Shown: positions 52,480 through 64,000 of the stretch, one piece after another
Layout: every line of letters begins with the position of its first letter
Position numbering within the stretch: position 1 is the stretch's first letter
Source of the DNA: Amoebidium appalachense
Taxonomy: Eukaryota; Ichthyosporea
DNA: 64,000 bases
Assembly (NCBI GenBank): GCA_963693365.1
Contig: CAVNZM010000010.1
Span: 1,550,001 to 1,614,000, forward strand
Direction of reading: 5' to 3'
Notes under the pieces: generated by a model
Told to the model about the DNA's origin: nothing
The model's input: only the letters and a program-made list of their open reading frames with translations
Databases searched by the model: none
Position numbers and translations under genes: made by a program

Positions 52480-52955
52480 TCAAGAGTTCCATTCATAAAA
52501 TTCGCTCCTCACAACAAACAGCAGTGCAGCATACACGTTTTTCTCACCGTATCTCGTTGAAGAATCCCCTCCCATCTCTTGGCGATGCTGGAGGGAAAAG
52601 CTTAGGTGAAGTGTGTCCTGGTAATGATGTGTCAGGTAGCTGACTCAGCACCCTTAACAAACACCCTCTCTGCGGGTAAAATCGGTGCTTAATGGGAAAA
52701 GGCAGTTACTATGAGGGACTCATCTCCGTCTCATCCGGAATAAAGAGTGGGAAAGAAACCCAAAAAAGCACACACTTCACCGTGTATGCAACTTCAACAC
52801 GTCACCTTTTCTTTCCGAAGGAATTTTCTCCCTCAGTTTGCCCTCTTTCCTCCCCCTCCCCCCTCCCCCTCCCCCCTCCCCTCCTTTATTTGCCTCTTAG
52901 TCTAGCAGCACGCCTACATGTGCATGGGCAGTGCCGGTGTGCCTGTGTGTATGTA

Positions 52956-53027
<72 letters not shown>

Positions 53028-53360
53028 GCTATGGGGGGGGGATCATTGCAGCTTTTAGCTGCTGAGGCACCGACCAATCTCGTGATATGAAATGGACCCG
53101 GGCCCCATGGATATGTACATACACAGATGTATTATTAGACACCCATATATGGAATGGAAGAAAAAAAAGGAAAAGACCCGGAATAATCAGTAGGCCTACG
53201 GCAGAATTATGTGTGTTGCGCGGGTGCACAGGTTTTGGAAACAGAGTTTAACAGTTAGGTAGTCACCGGTGTTACGAAGAAAGTCAGTGACGGCCAAGTG
53301 TTTCGCAGCCTGCGACGAGCAGTGGGTTTGGGAAAGTGGCGAGACTCTGCGGTGGAGAAG
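52480..53360 (+). other. Region with coding-like stretches, unresolved
   Basis: Three short frames look more like protein than repeat: about 52480-52605 (SLKNPLPSLGDAGGKSLG), about 52710-52840 (YYEGLISVSSGIKSGKETQK) and about 53255-53340 (VTKKVSDGQVFRSLRRAVGL). Splice phases between them do not agree, so no gene model is offered. Confidence 0.2.
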
Positions 53361-53539
53361 GTGGCATGTGTTGTCACCGGAACAAATCGAAACACAACAC
53401 ACGCGCCCCAGAGGGGGGTATGATCATGAGGAGATGGGGTAAAGAGGGGAATATCCGGATGCGTGTGTGTGTGTGTGTGTGTGGGTGTGTGGGTGGGTGG
53501 GTGGGTGGGCTGGGGGGGGCCGGGGGAAGGAAGGGGTTG

Positions 53540-53570
<31 letters not shown>

Positions 53571-54016
53571 GGGGGGGAGGGAGAGGGGCGGGAGGGGGGC
53601 GGAGGGGAACGGGGGAGGGGTCGAGGTGAATTATTGCTTTCTGAAAATGAGTTTCTATGCAGATAACACGGTGATACAGCCTCAGGGCAGATGTGCAATG
53701 TAATGCAGGAAGGGGGGGAGGGGAGGGGGGGGGGGGGGGGGGGGGGGGAGGAGGGAGGGGGGGGGGGAGAAGGGGGGGGGGGGGGGAGGGGGGATATTCG
53801 TGATACGATATCTATAATCCCGATAGTTGGCCCGTCGAGTGAATCTTCAGGTTTAGAAAAATTGGTGTTCACGTATACGAGTCGTGTTTCAAATGATGAT
53901 ATTCTTGTGTGCATTTGGACACTATACTCAGTTTAGTTTAGATACTACCAACATAATCAGAGGCCACTTCCACCAAATGGGCTTTGAATTTTTTGCTATT
54001 TAAATCAGGCTGCTCC

Positions 54017-54079
<63 letters not shown>

Positions 54080-54633
54080 ACCACCACCACCCTTTAAACC
54101 CCGAGACTGCGACCGGGGCACCGGGGGGGGGGGGGGGGGGGGGGGGAAGGGGGGGGGGGGGGGGGGGGGGGAAGGGAGGGGGAAGGGGAGGGGGAGGGCG
54201 GGGCCAGGGGGGGAGGGGGGAGGGGGGAGGGAGCAAAAAACCAGGGAGAGTATCGGGAAACAGACACTCTTACCTTGGCCGCAGAAGGCCCGGCATTCTT
54301 CACAGAGTTACATTGTAGACTTGATGGCATTTTATTAGACCCAATATTAGAAACGAGTGCTATATAAGTACCTGCCCCTAAAAATCATGCTACATCCCCC
54401 TTGTGCACGCAGTCAGTGGCATGAAGTGGGTTTGAAGACTTTACAGACCGTACGGGCTTCGGTGTACGGCTAAGTAGACCATCTAAGAGAACTCGGGCAT
54501 GTAGGCCTAGGCCTGCACATTGCCAATTGAATGATTGATGAACATGTGCCCATAGCTCCTTTGGCGCCACATGTCACATTGACCGGTGCAGGGAGTACTA
54601 GTCAGATAATTTCAAAGTTTATGTTGGTTTCCC

Positions 54634-54680
<47 letters not shown>

Positions 54681-54815
54681 ACACACACACTTAACTCACT
54701 CACGCACACACACAGACACATCATGAAGTGACGTCCTCTCATTCAGCTGGTTTCACAGTCCTCTTGCACGTGATGCAATCCTTGTCATGTCATTCGATTT
54801 GAAACATCGTTGTGG

Positions 54816-54869
<54 letters not shown>

Positions 54870-55456
54870 GGCCCTGGGGAGGGGGACGCAAACCGACTGC
54901 GGCCTCCCAATCCCGCGTTTGGAACAAGCGAACCCACCCCCCCCCCCCCCCTCCCCCATCCTAAAAAACTACCTCCACTTGCAGGCTCCCCCTCCTCTCC
55001 TTCCCCGCTCCCGTTTCTCGATCAACTACCCCAAAACCCCCTCCCAGCCGGCAAATGGTGTCTGCGTGTTTGTGGCTAGTTTTGAATTCTGCGTGTGTGC
55101 GCAATGGAAATTGGGGGGCCAGTGCATGACACGTACACAGACCTAGCAGTCATACTGACAGCGACATGATGTCACGCCGCAAAATAGCAGCATAGAAATC
55201 ACGAAAACCGGCCGCATAGTGAAGTTGCAATGGTAAGGGGACGTTTTATTTCAGTGCCTTTCGTGCCTTTTTGTAATATGGAAGGAAAACGATACAGCTG
55301 GAGACCACTAATGAACACCAATAAACTATTCTATAAGCAGTAGCATAACATGTAACAGGTACTTATACATTGCATATTTGTAAGATTCATCTTTATTATA
55401 TTACAGTAAATAACCATGTTGGTGAAAACACAGTACAGCATAATAATCAACCCCCC

Positions 55457-55495
<39 letters not shown>

Positions 55496-55824
55496 AAGAA
55501 AGTGTGCGATGTCGCCGTATATTTGGGGCGGCGGAAGGACACGAGTCATAGATGCAATCATCATAGCCACATAGGTAAGATGAAATAAGATGACTGGGGA
55601 AAAAAAAAAGAGAGAGAGAGAGAGAGACCCAGAAGAAATCAAAACATAATAGCAGAAGTATCATATGCCGATGGCAACATAGGAAACGGTCCGAGGATCA
55701 ACAGTTTCCGTCTACGGCCAGTATTAAACACACTTTCATACTAACCAATCAGATATTTCCATTACTTCTCATGCTCCACTATCAGCCAATAACATCTTGT
55801 ACCACCACCATCCTAATCGTTTCT
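53361..55824. other. Spacer upstream of coiled-coil gene B's 3' end
   Basis: G-runs at 53553-53578 and 53711-53793, C-run at 54020-54076, G-runs at 54122-54235, C-run at 54635-54680, G-run at 54821-54868 and C-run at 55444-55493. No gene is called. Confidence 0.6.
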
Positions 55825-56099
55825 TTATCGACCACCGCCCAGAGCAGGTGTATGGGCCCTAATATCAGCAATAGCTTTTTCCGACTCAGCAACCTGTGCA
55901 AGGAAACGTGCCCTCTCTTCTTCCGTTCTCTGCATCATAGTCTCTGCCTCGGAGCTGATGAGGTTCTTGGAGTCGGTGACGAGTGCTTCCTCTGTGTTGC
56001 TGGCCTGCTTGAGCATCTGAAAGGGGGACAAGGGTGAGCGTTTTGTAGACTAATTAGTAATCCGGGTGTGTGCGTGTGTGGGTGGGTGGGTGGGTGGGT

Positions 56100-56130
<31 letters not shown>

Positions 56131-56300
56131 GGGGGGGGGACGGGGGTGTGCTTGAAATCACTTGATTGTGCACGTTTCTTGATTTGTGCCTAATTGATCT
56201 TTTTTCTCGAAGTATATGCATGCAACAGCCCCTCTCCCCTGTCTACCCCACCATCACCATCACCTCACACCCACCCACCCACGTGCACAGACTAGAGAGC

Positions 56301-56355
<55 letters not shown>

Positions 56356-58404
56356 CCACATGCGTGATAGTTTTGAAAAACCGGCGCACAAAGGGCCATG
56401 TCTGCAAAGAGGAAAAAACGGAAAGGAGGTCCAGGGACTACGGCCAAGGCTGTGTTTATATGTGTGTGTATGTGTGTGCATGTGTGTGTGTGTGTGTGGC
56501 GCGCGCGCGCACGTATTTGTGTGCGTATCACAGTAGTGCGTTTGAACATGTGCATGTGCATCTTCACATGGTATGCATCACAACACCCTGCCCCTCCATT
56601 TCAATTTCACATCTGGTAGGGCATGCCTTAGGTGTGCATCACGAAAAAAAACCAGGTCACCCATTTCAATCTCGCACCTGGTATCTCTGCTTGACCCCCG
56701 CCACGGCCTCATCATAGGTTTTTTTCTTTGCAGCCAGTTGCTGTTCAACCGCCGTTTTTTCCTTCGCAAAAATATCCTGTGCCGCGGTTTTTTTCGCCTG
56801 TAGGTCGCTGACCATTTTGTCTACCTCGGCTGAAATCTTGTCCAAAAGCGCCTTTTTATCTCCGAGGAGTTTTTGTGCGGCGGCTGTCTCGTTGTTGTAG
56901 GTGTCGGCGAGTGCTTTCAAGCGCGTGTTCTGGTCTTGAACCTGTGTTCGAAAGAAAGGGTGTAAGGTTGGGCTTTAAAAGTGCCACACATAAAACCTGT
57001 ACAAAAGAAAGGTGCTAGATATGTGTCTAAACGTGCTACACATTAAAACGGAAGCACTGGAAGCTGGGCGACAGTACTAGAGCAATATGGAACAATGTAA
57101 ATTGATTAGTCAAGGGAGCAGGTATGTAGCATGGGAGAGAGAAAAACTCAGCACAATGCAGTAGTGTCTTTCCCGCTTTCTCTGCACAACTTACCCCAGT
57201 GCCTATACCCTTCACACCATGTCACATGGCTTTAGGCATTGCTGGTGTCATTCGTAGCGAAGAAAAACTGCAGGGCATGAAGGAAAAGCATGATGGAATT
57301 GCACACGCACACGCACACACATGCACATGCACATGTGCACACACATGCACACGCACCCGCACACACACGCGCGCGCGTAATCGCCAACCCCTGATTCACA
57401 TTTAAGACAGAATTGTGGTTCAGCACTCACAAAGTTGTTGTTGTTTGTCTCAAAGTTCTGTTGGATGTCGTTCTGCTTTGCAAGCCGTGCCTCCATCTCG
57501 CTCTTGCGCCTGGCAATAACCTCGTTGATACGCTCAAGACCCTTTCTCGCTTCGTCGAGTTTCTTTGCCTCCTGTTTTCCAGATGTTTTTTGTGGTCAGT
57601 GCATGCAGGGAAAACGACTTTAGGACAGCATGAAAACACCATGTTTTAGGGAGGGGCGACAGAGAATAAGAGCCCCTTAAAGTCAACCACACCCTATAAG
57701 ACACTCCTCATGTTTGGGAATAGAACTTCCCTCACCTGTGTTACCACATGCTCCAACCCCGGTATGGAACCTTAGGAGACACGAAGAAAAAAAAGGAAAT
57801 AAGCCAAGCGCCCGAACACTTAGGAGAGGGAATAAACTGCAGATGCGAGAGTAGCAGACCAGAGTAAAAGGAACAAGCCAAGTGCACGAACACTTAGGAG
57901 AGGGATTAAAATGCAGATGTGAGAGTAGCAGACCAGATTTAGTATGGTTGTGCAATCAGCTATGCCTGAGATGCGTGCTCGAACGTTCGGAAACGATGTG
58001 CAAGTTGGGGATTACAGGTGTACGTGGCTAAAAACGGATTTCCAGGAACCAAAAAAAACACCCAACCTCGATTACATCAGGTTGCACAACATTGAGCACA
58101 GCCTTTTTCGTTGTGCCAAAATCACACAAACGTGCACCACAATTTCTCGCATGCGACTTGGAAATATGCTGCAGTTCCTGCACGAAAGTGAAAAGGCATT
58201 GGGATGCGAGCCCACAAAGCTTCACAAGCACACGAACTTTGTGCCACTCTCAAAAACCGCATGCAGCAACACAAGAGGAAACAGGATATTCCGACATAAC
58301 TGCATGCATACACGAAAGCACAATCGTAGTCCAAACACATACAGCGACAGCAACAGCAAATCATTCCTACAGGAACAATTAAAACAGCTGCCAGAGTTAG
58401 GCAC

Positions 58405-58455
<51 letters not shown>

Positions 58456-58798
58456 ACCAACTTCCGATCCTTCCGCTAACGTATAAGGCACATTAAAGAG
58501 TCTCCCGCCTCTCTTAAGCTCGCACCATTCCCCATGGATTACCCGCCACACACGCATGCTCACAAACACGCAGGTGAACACCGTGAAGAATCAAACCTAC
58601 AGCTTCGAGTTTCTGTGCAGGGGTCAACTCTCTGACTTTTCCATCAGGATTCAGCGAGACCAGCGCAGCCTCAGCGAGACGTGCCTTCGCCTCCTCCACA
58701 GCCGTTGCATTTGGATCTGCTTGCCGAACATGAGGACCGGCAAAAACACCGTCGACGGCAGCAGCTGCTGCAATGGCGCACACAAAGTAATACCTCAT
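55825..58798 (-). CDS. Secreted coiled-coil protein, paralogue B
   Basis: Exons on the minus strand: 58798-58601, 57571-57431, 56941-56678 and 56016-55825 (TAA stop at 55825-55827), all phase 0, giving about 264 residues. It starts with a signal peptide (MRYYFVCAIAAAAAVDGVFA), then a short helix and the block VRELTPAQKLEA ending exon 1. This is the same position and phase as VRPLTPAQKIEQ in the gene at 35131-38478. Exons 2-4 encode charged coiled coil (EAKKLDEARKGLERINEVI, AEVDKMVSDLQAKKTAA, EEERARFLAQVAESEKA) rich in Ala, Lys, Glu and Gln. The C-terminus is short (HTPALGGGR). Both genes lie on the same strand about 17 kb apart. Function unknown; secretion is inferred only from the N-terminus. 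Confidence 0.78.
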
Positions 58799-59022
58799 GT
58801 TTGCGAATTGTAATAAAAGCGTTATAAACAAGATGAGTTCGTGTAAAAGAGTACTCCAGTGAAAGGGCTCGTAAACTAGCTTTAGCTAGTACTAATACGA
58901 GACAACTCCTACTGTTGAACTGTAGAGAAACTAGTGACACATCTGTCCTAAACAATAGAAACGAGAAGAAAACGGAATCAAAAGTGAGAAGACTGATGAA
59001 GTGACCCAAGCTGCCACGATGA

Positions 59023-59379
59023 CTATGGCTGCATGGATCTACAAAGGAATGTGAAGCTAGTCACCACCAAATAAGAAGTGCATTCCTGCAATAAAGATCG
59101 TTTGGATGATTGGGCTACACACCAGCCAAGAGCGCAGCAGAGCGCGGTAAACGCGGCAAACGAAAAGAACGTGAGTCTCCGCACCATGCGTGCAGGGGCC
59201 ACCCCGGCGCAAAGTACCCAGTTCACAGCATATTCATGAATACGTGTGATACCTTGGTGCTCACAGGACTCGGAGCCTGGCAACACGAACGTACGAGGCG
59301 AGCAAATTGCAAACGCTAGATTGAGGCAAGCCTTGTACGTTTCTGAATCGTCGATGTAAACTGAGAACCTGTGGGCCAT
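59023..59379 (-). CDS. Hypothetical small protein, possibly secreted
   Basis: A 118-codon minus-strand frame in non-repetitive DNA. An internal Met begins a signal-like stretch (MVRRLTFFSFAAFTALCCAL). There is no family match and no other supporting signal. Confidence 0.2.
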   Translation of the reverse strand: MAHRFSVYIDDSETYKACLNLAFAICSPRTFVLPGSESCEHQGITRIHEYAVNWVLCAGVAPARMVRRLTFFSFAAFTALCCALGWCVAQSSKRSLLQECTSYLVVTSFTFLCRSMQP

Positions 59380-59467
59380 GGGAGTTAGCAGACATGACGG
59401 TAGCCGAGAAAGGAAAAATCGAAGAAACTTGGGTGAGGGTTGAGGGGGGAGGGGGCGGGCGAGGGGG

Positions 59468-59498
<31 letters not shown>

Positions 59499-59817
59499 GG
59501 GGGAGGGGGAAGGGGGAAGAGGTGGGGAGATGGGGACAGGGAGGGGTTGAGAGGGGGGGCTGATCGGTCGGGTTGGTGGTTCTAGCGCTAATTACGTGCT
59601 CTAGCAGTAGCTTTGAGAAGTTTGAGAGCCCAAGTTCCGAGGGCCCGGCGTGAGGGGCAAGAATTAGTGAGCGCGGCGGGGGGGTGGGGTTGAGGGGAGG
59701 AGTGGGTTGAGGGAGAGAGGGATTAGCCCTTCACGTGCGATGCAACGTAGGCAACACCCAGAATCGTGAATCCACGTGCCCAAAACCACATATTGCAAAT
59801 CGATACATGCACTTGTG

Positions 59818-59931
59818 TTCGTCAATACGTCTTTGCAAGCTCTCTGGTGGCAGCCGTAAATGTTGCTCCAAACTTCGTCAATACGTCTTTGCAAGCTCTC
59901 TGGTGGCAGCCGTAAATGTTGCTCCAAACTG
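59818..59931 (+). repeat. Tandem duplication, about 57-bp unit, two copies
   Basis: TTCGTCAATACGTCTTTGCA and the following bases to GCTCCAAAC occur twice in direct succession with essentially no difference, so this is a recent slip. Confidence 0.95.
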
Positions 59932-60107
59932 CAAGCCTGTGTGATGTAACGTTAACACTTGAGGCCCAAAGCCACGGTGATCATGATCACATCACCTTGC
60001 GGTGAACAGTTTGGTTCCGTGGCGCTTCTCGTACTGCATTTTTATTGAACGGAAAAATGTATGATTACATGTTATTCGATGCCTGAGCAGATTAACGGCT
60101 AGGCACG

Positions 60108-60205
60108 GAGGAAGGACCAAAGGACTTTAGTATATGCCTAACAGGAAGCCTTGGAAGAAAGACCAAAGGACTTTTAGTGTATGCCTAACAGGAAGCCTTG
60201 GAATG
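60108..60205 (+). repeat. Tandem duplication, about 45-bp unit, two copies
   Basis: GACCAAAGGACTTTAGTATA...GGAAGCCTTGGAA is repeated once with small changes (one inserted T, AGTGTA for AGTATA). Confidence 0.9.
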
Positions 60206-60388
60206 AAACATAGAAGGTCAGACAACCACACCAGGCAGAACTGCAACTGGTGATGTTGACCACTCAACTAATTCATCCATTCATGGCTCCTACATTTTTC
60301 AATTTTTCTAGGCAATACAGTTCGCTTTACAATCTATTCTGTTCCTAGTTCCTAAAAAAGCACAGTTTCGAAGCCTGGTGGCACACAG

Positions 60389-60569
60389 CTACTTGGAGAG
60401 CAGTGACGTCACCAGAGGAAGCACAACCTTTCGAGAGGCAGCCAGGTTGCCCTGCGAGAAACACACTGCGGGTGGGGGGAGGAGGGGGAGGGAGAGGGAG
60501 GGGGAGGAGGGTAAGAAGGATCATGACGAGACAAAGACCGTGAGCGTGTCAGAGATACAACATCCAGCG

Positions 60570-60630
<61 letters not shown>

Positions 60631-61121
60631 CCACAACCACCACCACCACCACCACCACACACAAAATAAATAAAAAAACCAATTAAAAAAACCGATTTGG
60701 CCTTTTCTCCCCTACCAAATGGAAAAACCATTCCACAGACACTGCGGAACACAATGGATGACAGAGAAGTGAGGAGTGCTTTGTGGGGGGGGGGGGGGGG
60801 GGGGGGGGGGGTTTTGAATGCGGAACACAGTACGAAGTACGCATACACGATGAGAAGCATGGTGCAGGACACATGCAAAGGCAAACATTCAAGTATGCAG
60901 CATCAGCCATGCGCACAGTATGCGTCATAAGCAGAGCCCATCCTCAGGGAGGGCCCAAGTCGGGGGGGGGGGGGGGGGGGGGGGAAGAGGGGAAGAAGAT
61001 ATACTTTGCATTTATGTATCTATGTGCCCCCCTGCCCCCCCCCCCCCCTTTAAAAAAAAAAAAAAAAAGGGAAAAAGTAAAAATAAAAAAACAAATGTGA
61101 CACATACACACACACACACAA

Positions 61122-61153
<32 letters not shown>

Positions 61154-61463
61154 AAAGAAAAAAAAGAAAAAAAGAGGAGGAAGGGAAACTGAAGGTACAA
61201 TATATGCGCTTACCCGTATGCAGCCCGTTCATGTTCTCGGGCCCTGATTGGTTAGCTGTCAGCCTGAGGGTGGCGTCCTCTCTAAGGCCATTGGCTAGCT
61301 GGTCGACCAATCGGCTGTCGTGGCTGCACACCGCCAGCTCCCGGCGGAACTCCCCAGAGGCATCTGGAAGGGAGGGGGAGGGGTTTATTTCATTTCAAGT
61401 TATCTTATTTTCTTGTTTGTAATTGTTATTCGTAATACTTTTGGGGATGGGGGTAACTGGCCA

Positions 61464-61537
<74 letters not shown>

Positions 61538-61629
61538 GGAGGGCCCCGACACACACACCCAACAAAAAGCCCACCCATCTACCCACCTACACCTACACCG
61601 ATCACCATCCCCACCTGCCAAAAGCCCCC

Positions 61630-61660
<31 letters not shown>

Positions 61661-62356
61661 AAAAAAAAGAAAAAAAAGAAAAAAATAAGGCCTTGAAAGA
61701 AAGAGGAAAACAAAACACGCTACGTACAGGCCCCACAGCGTCCATTGGAACACTTTAATATTGAAGACGACTTTTCTGCTACGTCAGTGCCACTGCTTTC
61801 TCTTTATTTACTCCGACTTCTTTTTGCATGTGTTGGCGAGTGATATGTCGGCACACCATTAGATGATATCTCTATTGTAGTTCCGCGTGGCTGCTCTCTC
61901 TCGAGAGCGAAGGAGGGAGGGAGGGGGGGAGGGGAGGAGGAGGGGATGGGGGAGATGGGTGGGGTCACGTGTACACGCACACTAATGCTTCTGCTTGTTA
62001 TCAAACACACAATTAAATGACTGAAGCCCGATCCTCCCCTCCCCCCCCCCCCCCCCACCCTTTCTTCCTGTGTGTCTGCGCACGGGCACATGCGAGTGCG
62101 TGCGCATGTGTGTGTCTGTGTGTGTAAGGGACAGGAGGGCATGTACATACCCGTAAAGACCGACATCACCACCACGGCACTCAGGCCCTTCTCTCTCATA
62201 AAGGACTCAATGTCTGCTGTTACCTGCTCCTTGTGGAAGAACAAGGAAAGGCTCACACCGATAGAGCTGCAACAGAAGCATAAATGCACGTCAGCAAATA
62301 AGGTGACTGCCCCTCCTTTCCTCCTGTCTAAGGGGGGTGGGTGGGTGGGTTAGTGG

Positions 62357-62405
<49 letters not shown>

Positions 62406-62761
62406 GGGGGGGGGAGTGGGGGGCGGGGATGGTGTCTGAGTTTGCTTTCTTTTGGTTACTTTCCTGTATCAGTTTCATGTGATTTTTTTTCCTCATCCTC
62501 CCCCTCTTCCTCTCGTTCTTAGTTCCTAACTTCTCCCTGTTCTTCTTGCCCCTGAGTCCTCCCTTTTTTTATCCTACGTACCTGACGCACATGCACATGC
62601 ACAAGCACAAGCACACACGCCTGCATGCACGCACTTGCAGACTCATCCACAACACAACTACAGGTACACACTACACAAACACACAACCCCCCCCCCCCCC
62701 CCCCCCACACACACACCACCCATCCCCCCCCCCCCCTCCCCTGAGATCCATTCTCACACAC

Positions 62762-62793
<32 letters not shown>

Positions 62794-62877
62794 AAAAAAA
62801 AAAAAAGGAAAAAAAAAAAAAAACACCCATTCTCACACTCACACAACCCCCCCCCCCCCCCCTCTCTCCCCACAGAG

Positions 62878-62911
<34 letters not shown>

Positions 62912-63426
62912 ATACACCCACCCACCCACCCACCCACCCACCCCCTTCCCCTCACACACACCCACACCCACACCCATCAAACACCCATCCCCCCTCTCCC
63001 CCCCCCCCTCCCCCTTCCCTCCCTCCACCCACCCACCTACCCATCCATCCACCAGCCAACCCCCCCCCCCCCCTCCCTCCACCCACCCACCCAGGCATCC
63101 ACCCCCCCCCCCATTCCCCCCTTCCCTCCCCGCCACCCACCTGATGCCCACAACCACGGGCCCACCCACACCCTTGTAGTCTTTCCTCAGCAGCTGGTCT
63201 GCCGTCATTGCACTCATGAAGAATTTCGCCCGATTGATCTCTGAAAAGCGGGCAAAAAAATATGTTTTTAGGCATTTTACCATGGAAACCCACCTCGATT
63301 TAAGGTTTGTAGGGAATCTATAAGGTGGGTGCATGTTTGCAAAACTCCCTACTTTTCCGGGGAGAACAACACCCCTGCCCCTACATCCCAATATTAGAAC
63401 AGCCCCCCCCCCCCCCCTCCCCCTTC

Positions 63427-63490
<64 letters not shown>

Positions 63491-63721
63491 AAACATTCTA
63501 AAGGAAAAACGATACGATTCAAATCAAATATCAGCTCAACCCAACATGTGGCTTCGTGTTTCTCCCATTTAACCCTCTTGGTTGCTAATCTCAAAACACT
63601 CACAGCTCAAAAAACGACCGAGGTTTTACCACCCCCCCCCCCCCCCCCCCCATCTCAACCAATACCACCACAAAAAAAGCAAAAAACTACACATACACAT
63701 ACACATCCACACCGCACCCAG

Positions 63722-63769
<48 letters not shown>

Positions 63770-63903
63770 ACACACACACAAAACAACCCACGCACGCACC
63801 CACCCACACGCAGACACACACACCCTTAAATGCCTCTGTCCTGTCCAGCCCAGACACGTACGGCTGCAACCTGTCCAGCACATCCACATCCTGTTGTGTG
63901 ACC
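60389..63903 (-). CDS. PRUNE1: PRUNE-like DHH-family phosphatase, C-terminal half (5' part outside window)
   Basis: PRUNE proteins are cytosolic DHH-superfamily phosphohydrolases acting on short-chain polyphosphate and cyclic nucleotides; the yeast relative is exopolyphosphatase PPX1. Five exons read on the minus strand: 63903-63824, 63240-63141, 62266-62151, 61363-61214 and 60465-60389, all GT-AG and all in phase, ending at TAG (60389-60391). The joined protein covers the DHHA2 domain. RAKF...MTADQLLRKDYK matches human KAKF...LTTEQMLRKDQK, followed by VVVGIS (human VKVAIS), LSAVVVMSVFT (human YDVLVAMTIFF), RRELAVCS (human VRQLAIFC), NMNGLH and QGNLAASRKVVLPLV (human QGNTQVSRKKLLPLL). The chain stops soon after the last block, so it lacks the long C-terminal tail of vertebrate PRUNE1. 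The catalytic DHH motifs would be encoded beyond base 64000. Human residues are from memory. Confidence 0.88.
60571..60629 (-). repeat. Poly(C/G) in the last PRUNE intron
   Basis: An unbroken C-run on the plus strand (G on the sense strand) with (CCA)n after it. Further tracts in this gene are at 60785-60810, 60962-60984, 61464-61535, 62391-62414, 62780-62823 and 63722-63769. Confidence 0.95.
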
Positions 63904-64000
63904 CTGCACGTGCATGCTTACGTAAGTAAATGACAGCCATTCATTGGTGGGATAATCTTTTAAAACATTTTCAAATAAATCATATTCTCTCTTCAATGCC

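Overview
The window is nuclear DNA from an intron-rich eukaryote. Its genes are split by GT-AG introns, it carries a eukaryote-type ribosomal protein gene (uL14) with candidate intronic snoRNAs, a LINE fragment, and polyadenylation-type AATAAA signals. The uL14 protein reads as opisthokont-like (animal, fungus or unicellular relative), and an MMS22L-type repair gene plus a PRUNE-type DHH phosphatase fit that, but I cannot name the organism. A striking background feature is the amount of simple sequence: (CA/GT)n, (CT/GA)n and runs of tens to more than 100 C or G fill most introns and spacers. These tracts generate nearly all the long open frames, which are not genes.

Layout. Positions 1-28547 (+): one very large gene that I reconstruct as about 31 small exons. 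Its protein resembles MMS22L, the partner of TONSL in RAD51 loading at damaged replication forks. Splice phases agree at nearly every junction. Its introns hold simple repeats, three foldback elements, several minisatellites and a decayed partial exon copy. Positions 28548-35130: spacer with a 5'-truncated LINE reverse-transcriptase tail (about 31878-33140) and a few weak coding-like pieces. Positions 35131-38478 (-): a secreted coiled-coil protein. Positions 41879-44654 (+): RPL23/uL14, five exons, complete at 140 residues, with two related C/D-box snoRNA candidates in introns 2 and 3. Positions 46653-47306 (+): exons of an unidentified, probably secreted protein. Positions 50092-50508 (+): an intronless LITAF-like zinc-ribbon protein with a TATA box. 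Positions 55825-58798 (-): a second secreted coiled-coil protein, paralogous to the first. Positions 60389-63903 (-): the C-terminal half of a PRUNE-like DHH/DHHA2 phosphatase whose 5' end lies beyond the window.

The genes do not form a pathway. They are ordinary neighbours: DNA repair, translation, polyphosphate/nucleotide hydrolysis, and a small family of secreted coiled-coil proteins that I do not recognise. Recognition of MMS22L, uL14, LITAF and PRUNE rests on remembered family sequence compared by eye; no search or alignment program was run.
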